64,000 bases of DNA. Origin: an uncultured Bacteroidales bacterium. GTDB lineage: Bacteria; Bacteroidota; Bacteroidia; Bacteroidales; UBA932. The stretch spans positions 124,001-188,000 of the forward strand of contig CAMKSQ010000001.1 of assembly GCA_946415475.1 (NCBI GenBank). Direction: 5' to 3'. The position numbers were made by a program, and so were the translations under genes. Shown in pieces: positions 62,184-64,000 of this stretch. Each line of letters starts with the position of its first letter. The stretch's first letter is position 1. Below the pieces are notes generated by a model. It saw only the letters and a list, made by a program, of their open reading frames with translations. It made no database searches and had not been told where the DNA came from.

Positions 62184-62756
62184 CTACTTGGTCTGGGTAG
62201 CCTGAGCGGCTTGAGCCTGGGCCTGGAGTTCTGCCTGGAGGCTTTCCAGAGTACGGTCGGCCGGGATGTTCAGTGCCTTGCGGGCGTCTGCGGTGAGGTC
62301 GATCACCTTGGACTCGTCAAAGTAAAGGGCCTGGGAAACATCGAACAGGACAGTGATGCCTTTTGCCTTGGCAATGTCGTTCACAGCCTTGGCGGCTTTC
62401 TCCTGAATGGGAGCCGTGAGCTGATTCTGCTGCTGCTGGAGTTCCTGGGAGATGGACTGCTGGAATTCCTGGATGCGGTTCTGGATTTCCATGAGCTCAC
62501 GCTCCTTGGATTCGCGGATGGCAGCCGTCCAGCTGGCCTGCTTCTGCTGATACTGACTCATCTTGCCCTGATATTCTTCCACCATGGCGGAGTAGGTTTC
62601 TTCGGCTTCTTTCTGGGAAGCGTTGATGGCCTCGCGGGCGGTATCCATTTCCGGCATCAGCATCACGAGTTCATTGAAGTTCACCTTGCCGATGGTCTGG
62701 GCGGAAAGGGTGAAGGTTGCAAAGGCCGCAAGGGCGATGACAAAGATTTTTTTCAT
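62184..62756 (-). CDS. OmpH/Skp family periplasmic chaperone
   Basis: This 190-aa chaperone binds unfolded outer-membrane proteins. The signal peptide MKKIFVIALAAFATFTLSA is followed by IGKVNFNELVMLMPEMDTA, the Skp beta-strand entry, and long Gln/Glu-rich coiled-coil tentacles (about 45-125). The chain ends with a Gln/Ala-rich tail. The ATG at 62756 opens the signal peptide, unlike the track start. It lies 59 nt downstream of bamA, a standard arrangement in Bacteroidota, and serves the same assembly pathway. Confidence 0.92.
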   Translation of the reverse strand: MKKIFVIALAAFATFTLSAQTIGKVNFNELVMLMPEMDTAREAINASQKEAEETYSAMVEEYQGKMSQYQQKQASWTAAIRESKERELMEIQNRIQEFQQSISQELQQQQNQLTAPIQEKAAKAVNDIAKAKGITVLFDVSQALYFDESKVIDLTADARKALNIPADRTLESLQAELQAQAQAAQATQTK

Positions 62757-62815
62757 ATCCTTTAATATTAATTGTTTCTGTATGAGATTTCTCGACAAGC
62801 TCGAAATGACAAATA

Positions 62816-64000
62816 TTAGAACTGTTGACCTAACACAAAGTGGAAGTGACTGCCACCGGTGGAACCGCCGTCGAAGCCGTAACCCCAGTCCACACCCAGC
62901 AGACCGATCATCGGCAGGAACACACGCACACCCACACCGGCGCTACGTTTGATCTGGAACGGGTTGAATTCGCGGATATCGCTCCAGCAGTTACCGCCTT
63001 CCAGGAAGGCCAGTACAAATATCGTGCTCTGCGGCTGCAGGATCACCGGATAGCGGAGTTCTACCGTAAACTTGTCGTACACGTTACCGGCGTAGCTAAG
63101 ACCGTTCTGGCTGTACGGGGTGAGCTTGCGCGGGGTTAAGGAATAGTCCTCATAGCCGCGCAGGGAAATGATTTCTGCGCCGTAGGTCATGTAGCCCGAC
63201 ATACCGTCGCCACCCACCTGGAAGTTCTCGAAGGGAGAATAGCCCCAGTTGCGGTTGTAGTAGCCCAGGTAACCGAACTGCGCACGGGTCATGAGCACCA
63301 GGTCGCCCACCAGTTTGGCATACACGGTACCGTTAAACTTCCACTTGTGGTACTCGATCCACTTGTAGCGCTGCGCTGCGGTCCAATCGTCATAATCGAC
63401 ATCCTTCCAGCTGTTCACAGGTACTTTCTTGCCATCCACGTATGTATATTTGCGGAACAGGGAGTACGGCGGAGTAAGTTGCAGCGACAGGCTGAATTCC
63501 GAACCGGTACGCGGGTAAATCTGCTGGTCCGTGGAGTTACGCGTGAGGGAGATGGTATAACTCAAGTTATGGGAAATACCGTCGTTGAAGGCGAAGTAAC
63601 TGTTGGTCCAGTTGGTGAGCTTATACGTTTGCCAGCTCAGGTTGTTGTACAGGACGAAGTAGTTGTCCGGCCACTTCAGGCGCGTACCCAGACCGGCATT
63701 GAAACCGAACACCTCGAACATCTTGTCCGTGGACAGGATACCGATGGCCAGGTAGGAGTCCGTCATACGGGAATAGTACCCGGATACGCTGAGGGAGGTA
63801 GGTTTTTTACCGAACAGCCAGGGCTCCGTGAAACTGGCGCTGAGGGTGGTGTAATAACGGCCGTTGGTCTGGAAACGGAAGGCCAGGTTTTGGGCGTCAC
63901 CCAGCGGAACCGGCCGCCAGGCGCCTTTTTCCAGGATGCGGCGCGTAGAGAAGTTGTTGAAACTGACACCAGCCGTGAGCACGAAGGTATTGCCGCCCCA
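62816..64000 (-). CDS. bamA: Outer-membrane assembly factor BamA (3' part, runs off the window)
   Basis: The reading frame is open to the window edge, so only the C-terminal 394 residues are seen; the POTRA domains lie outside. The visible part is the 16-stranded barrel: FTEPWLFGKKPTSLS, the conserved lid motif in LRGYEDYSLTP, and the C-terminal GVGVRVFLPMIGLLGVDWGY ending in GQQF. It inserts beta-barrel proteins into the outer membrane. The track start at 63982 is an internal GTG and not the true start. Confidence 0.93.
   Translation of the reverse strand, partial: WGGNTFVLTAGVSFNNFSTRRILEKGAWRPVPLGDAQNLAFRFQTNGRYYTTLSASFTEPWLFGKKPTSLSVSGYYSRMTDSYLAIGILSTDKMFEVFGFNAGLGTRLKWPDNYFVLYNNLSWQTYKLTNWTNSYFAFNDGISHNLSYTISLTRNSTDQQIYPRTGSEFSLSLQLTPPYSLFRKYTYVDGKKVPVNSWKDVDYDDWTAAQRYKWIEYHKWKFNGTVYAKLVGDLVLMTRAQFGYLGYYNRNWGYSPFENFQVGGDGMSGYMTYGAEIISLRGYEDYSLTPRKLTPYSQNGLSYAGNVYDKFTVELRYPVILQPQSTIFVLAFLEGGNCWSDIREFNPFQIKRSAGVGVRVFLPMIGLLGVDWGYGFDGGSTGGSHFHFVLGQQF

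Overview
The window is a chromosomal segment of a Bacteroidota bacterium, most probably a Bacteroidales member with mid-50s percent GC by eye. The evidence is the recurring Bacteroidota-type promoter (TTG, about 20 nt, TAnnTTTG), the lack of strong Shine-Dalgarno sequences, and families typical of the phylum: S46 peptidase (DPP11 type), DUF4837, DUF4922/SpoIID, DUF1343 (NamZ), BACON/DUF4988 lipoprotein, DUF6515-like protein, HU-CCDC81-like membrane protein and a lysine-type SerA without ACT domain. A genus cannot be named from the sequence alone. Most of the window is housekeeping; there is no prophage, CRISPR array or intact insertion sequence.

Layout. 0-4.1 kb: gyrA and the pRiA4b-like/miaA pair (minus). 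4.2-8.2 kb: yigZ, then serC-serA-DUF1015 (plus). 8.1-13 kb: SpoU methyltransferase (minus), glyA and a secreted nuclease lipoprotein (plus), a DUF1295 membrane protein and a LolA-like protein meeting at a shared terminator. 13.2-15.5 kb: a Clp ATPase without the middle domain. 15.5-18.8 kb: the one clearly accessory patch (41-aa ORF, APH-like kinase, substrate-binding lipoprotein, 57-aa YccF protein, broken GNAT gene, palindromic repeats, Lrp-type regulator). 18.9-23.7 kb: metY-metX-thrA, whose leader is a 146-bp element bounded by 27-bp inverted repeats. 23.7-28.3 kb: DPP11, nucleoside phosphorylase, pncB. 28.3-33.5 kb: prfB translationally coupled to an RND efflux adaptor and permease. 33.6-42.7 kb: cell-envelope genes (DUF6515, NamZ) and a six-gene run HU-like, thioesterase, AspT-type transporter, Nudix, DUF4922/SpoIID relic, murI. 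42.8-44.3 kb: three tRNAs, rpsT and a GDPD. 44.3-52.7 kb: a six-gene minus-strand run M23-dxr-rseP-DUF4837-BACON lipoprotein-M6 protease. 52.7-56.2 kb: ruvX-def facing phosphohexomutase-M23/LysM. 56.2-60.6 kb: zinc-less M49 homologue, DASS transporter and porin. 60.7-64 kb: gdhA, a Skp/OmpH protein and the 3' part of bamA.

The genes form coherent groups. serC, serA and glyA cover 3-phosphoglycerate to serine to glycine and one-carbon units. thrA makes homoserine, metX acetylates it and metY sulfhydrylates it, with an Lrp/AsnC regulator divergently upstream. Envelope biogenesis is served by murI, NamZ, two M23 proteins, rseP, bamA and Skp. Protein and peptide catabolism is represented by DPP11, the M6 protease and gdhA.

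The most unusual signals are: the inverted-repeat leader of metY; an alternating palindromic repeat cluster at 18.1 kb; a decayed SpoIID domain fused to a DUF4922 (HIT-like) domain; an M49 peptidase homologue that has lost its zinc histidines; cysteine clusters in DUF1015 and in glutamate dehydrogenase; a frameshift-free prfB; and several start codons lying directly behind the -7 promoter box, which implies leaderless mRNAs.
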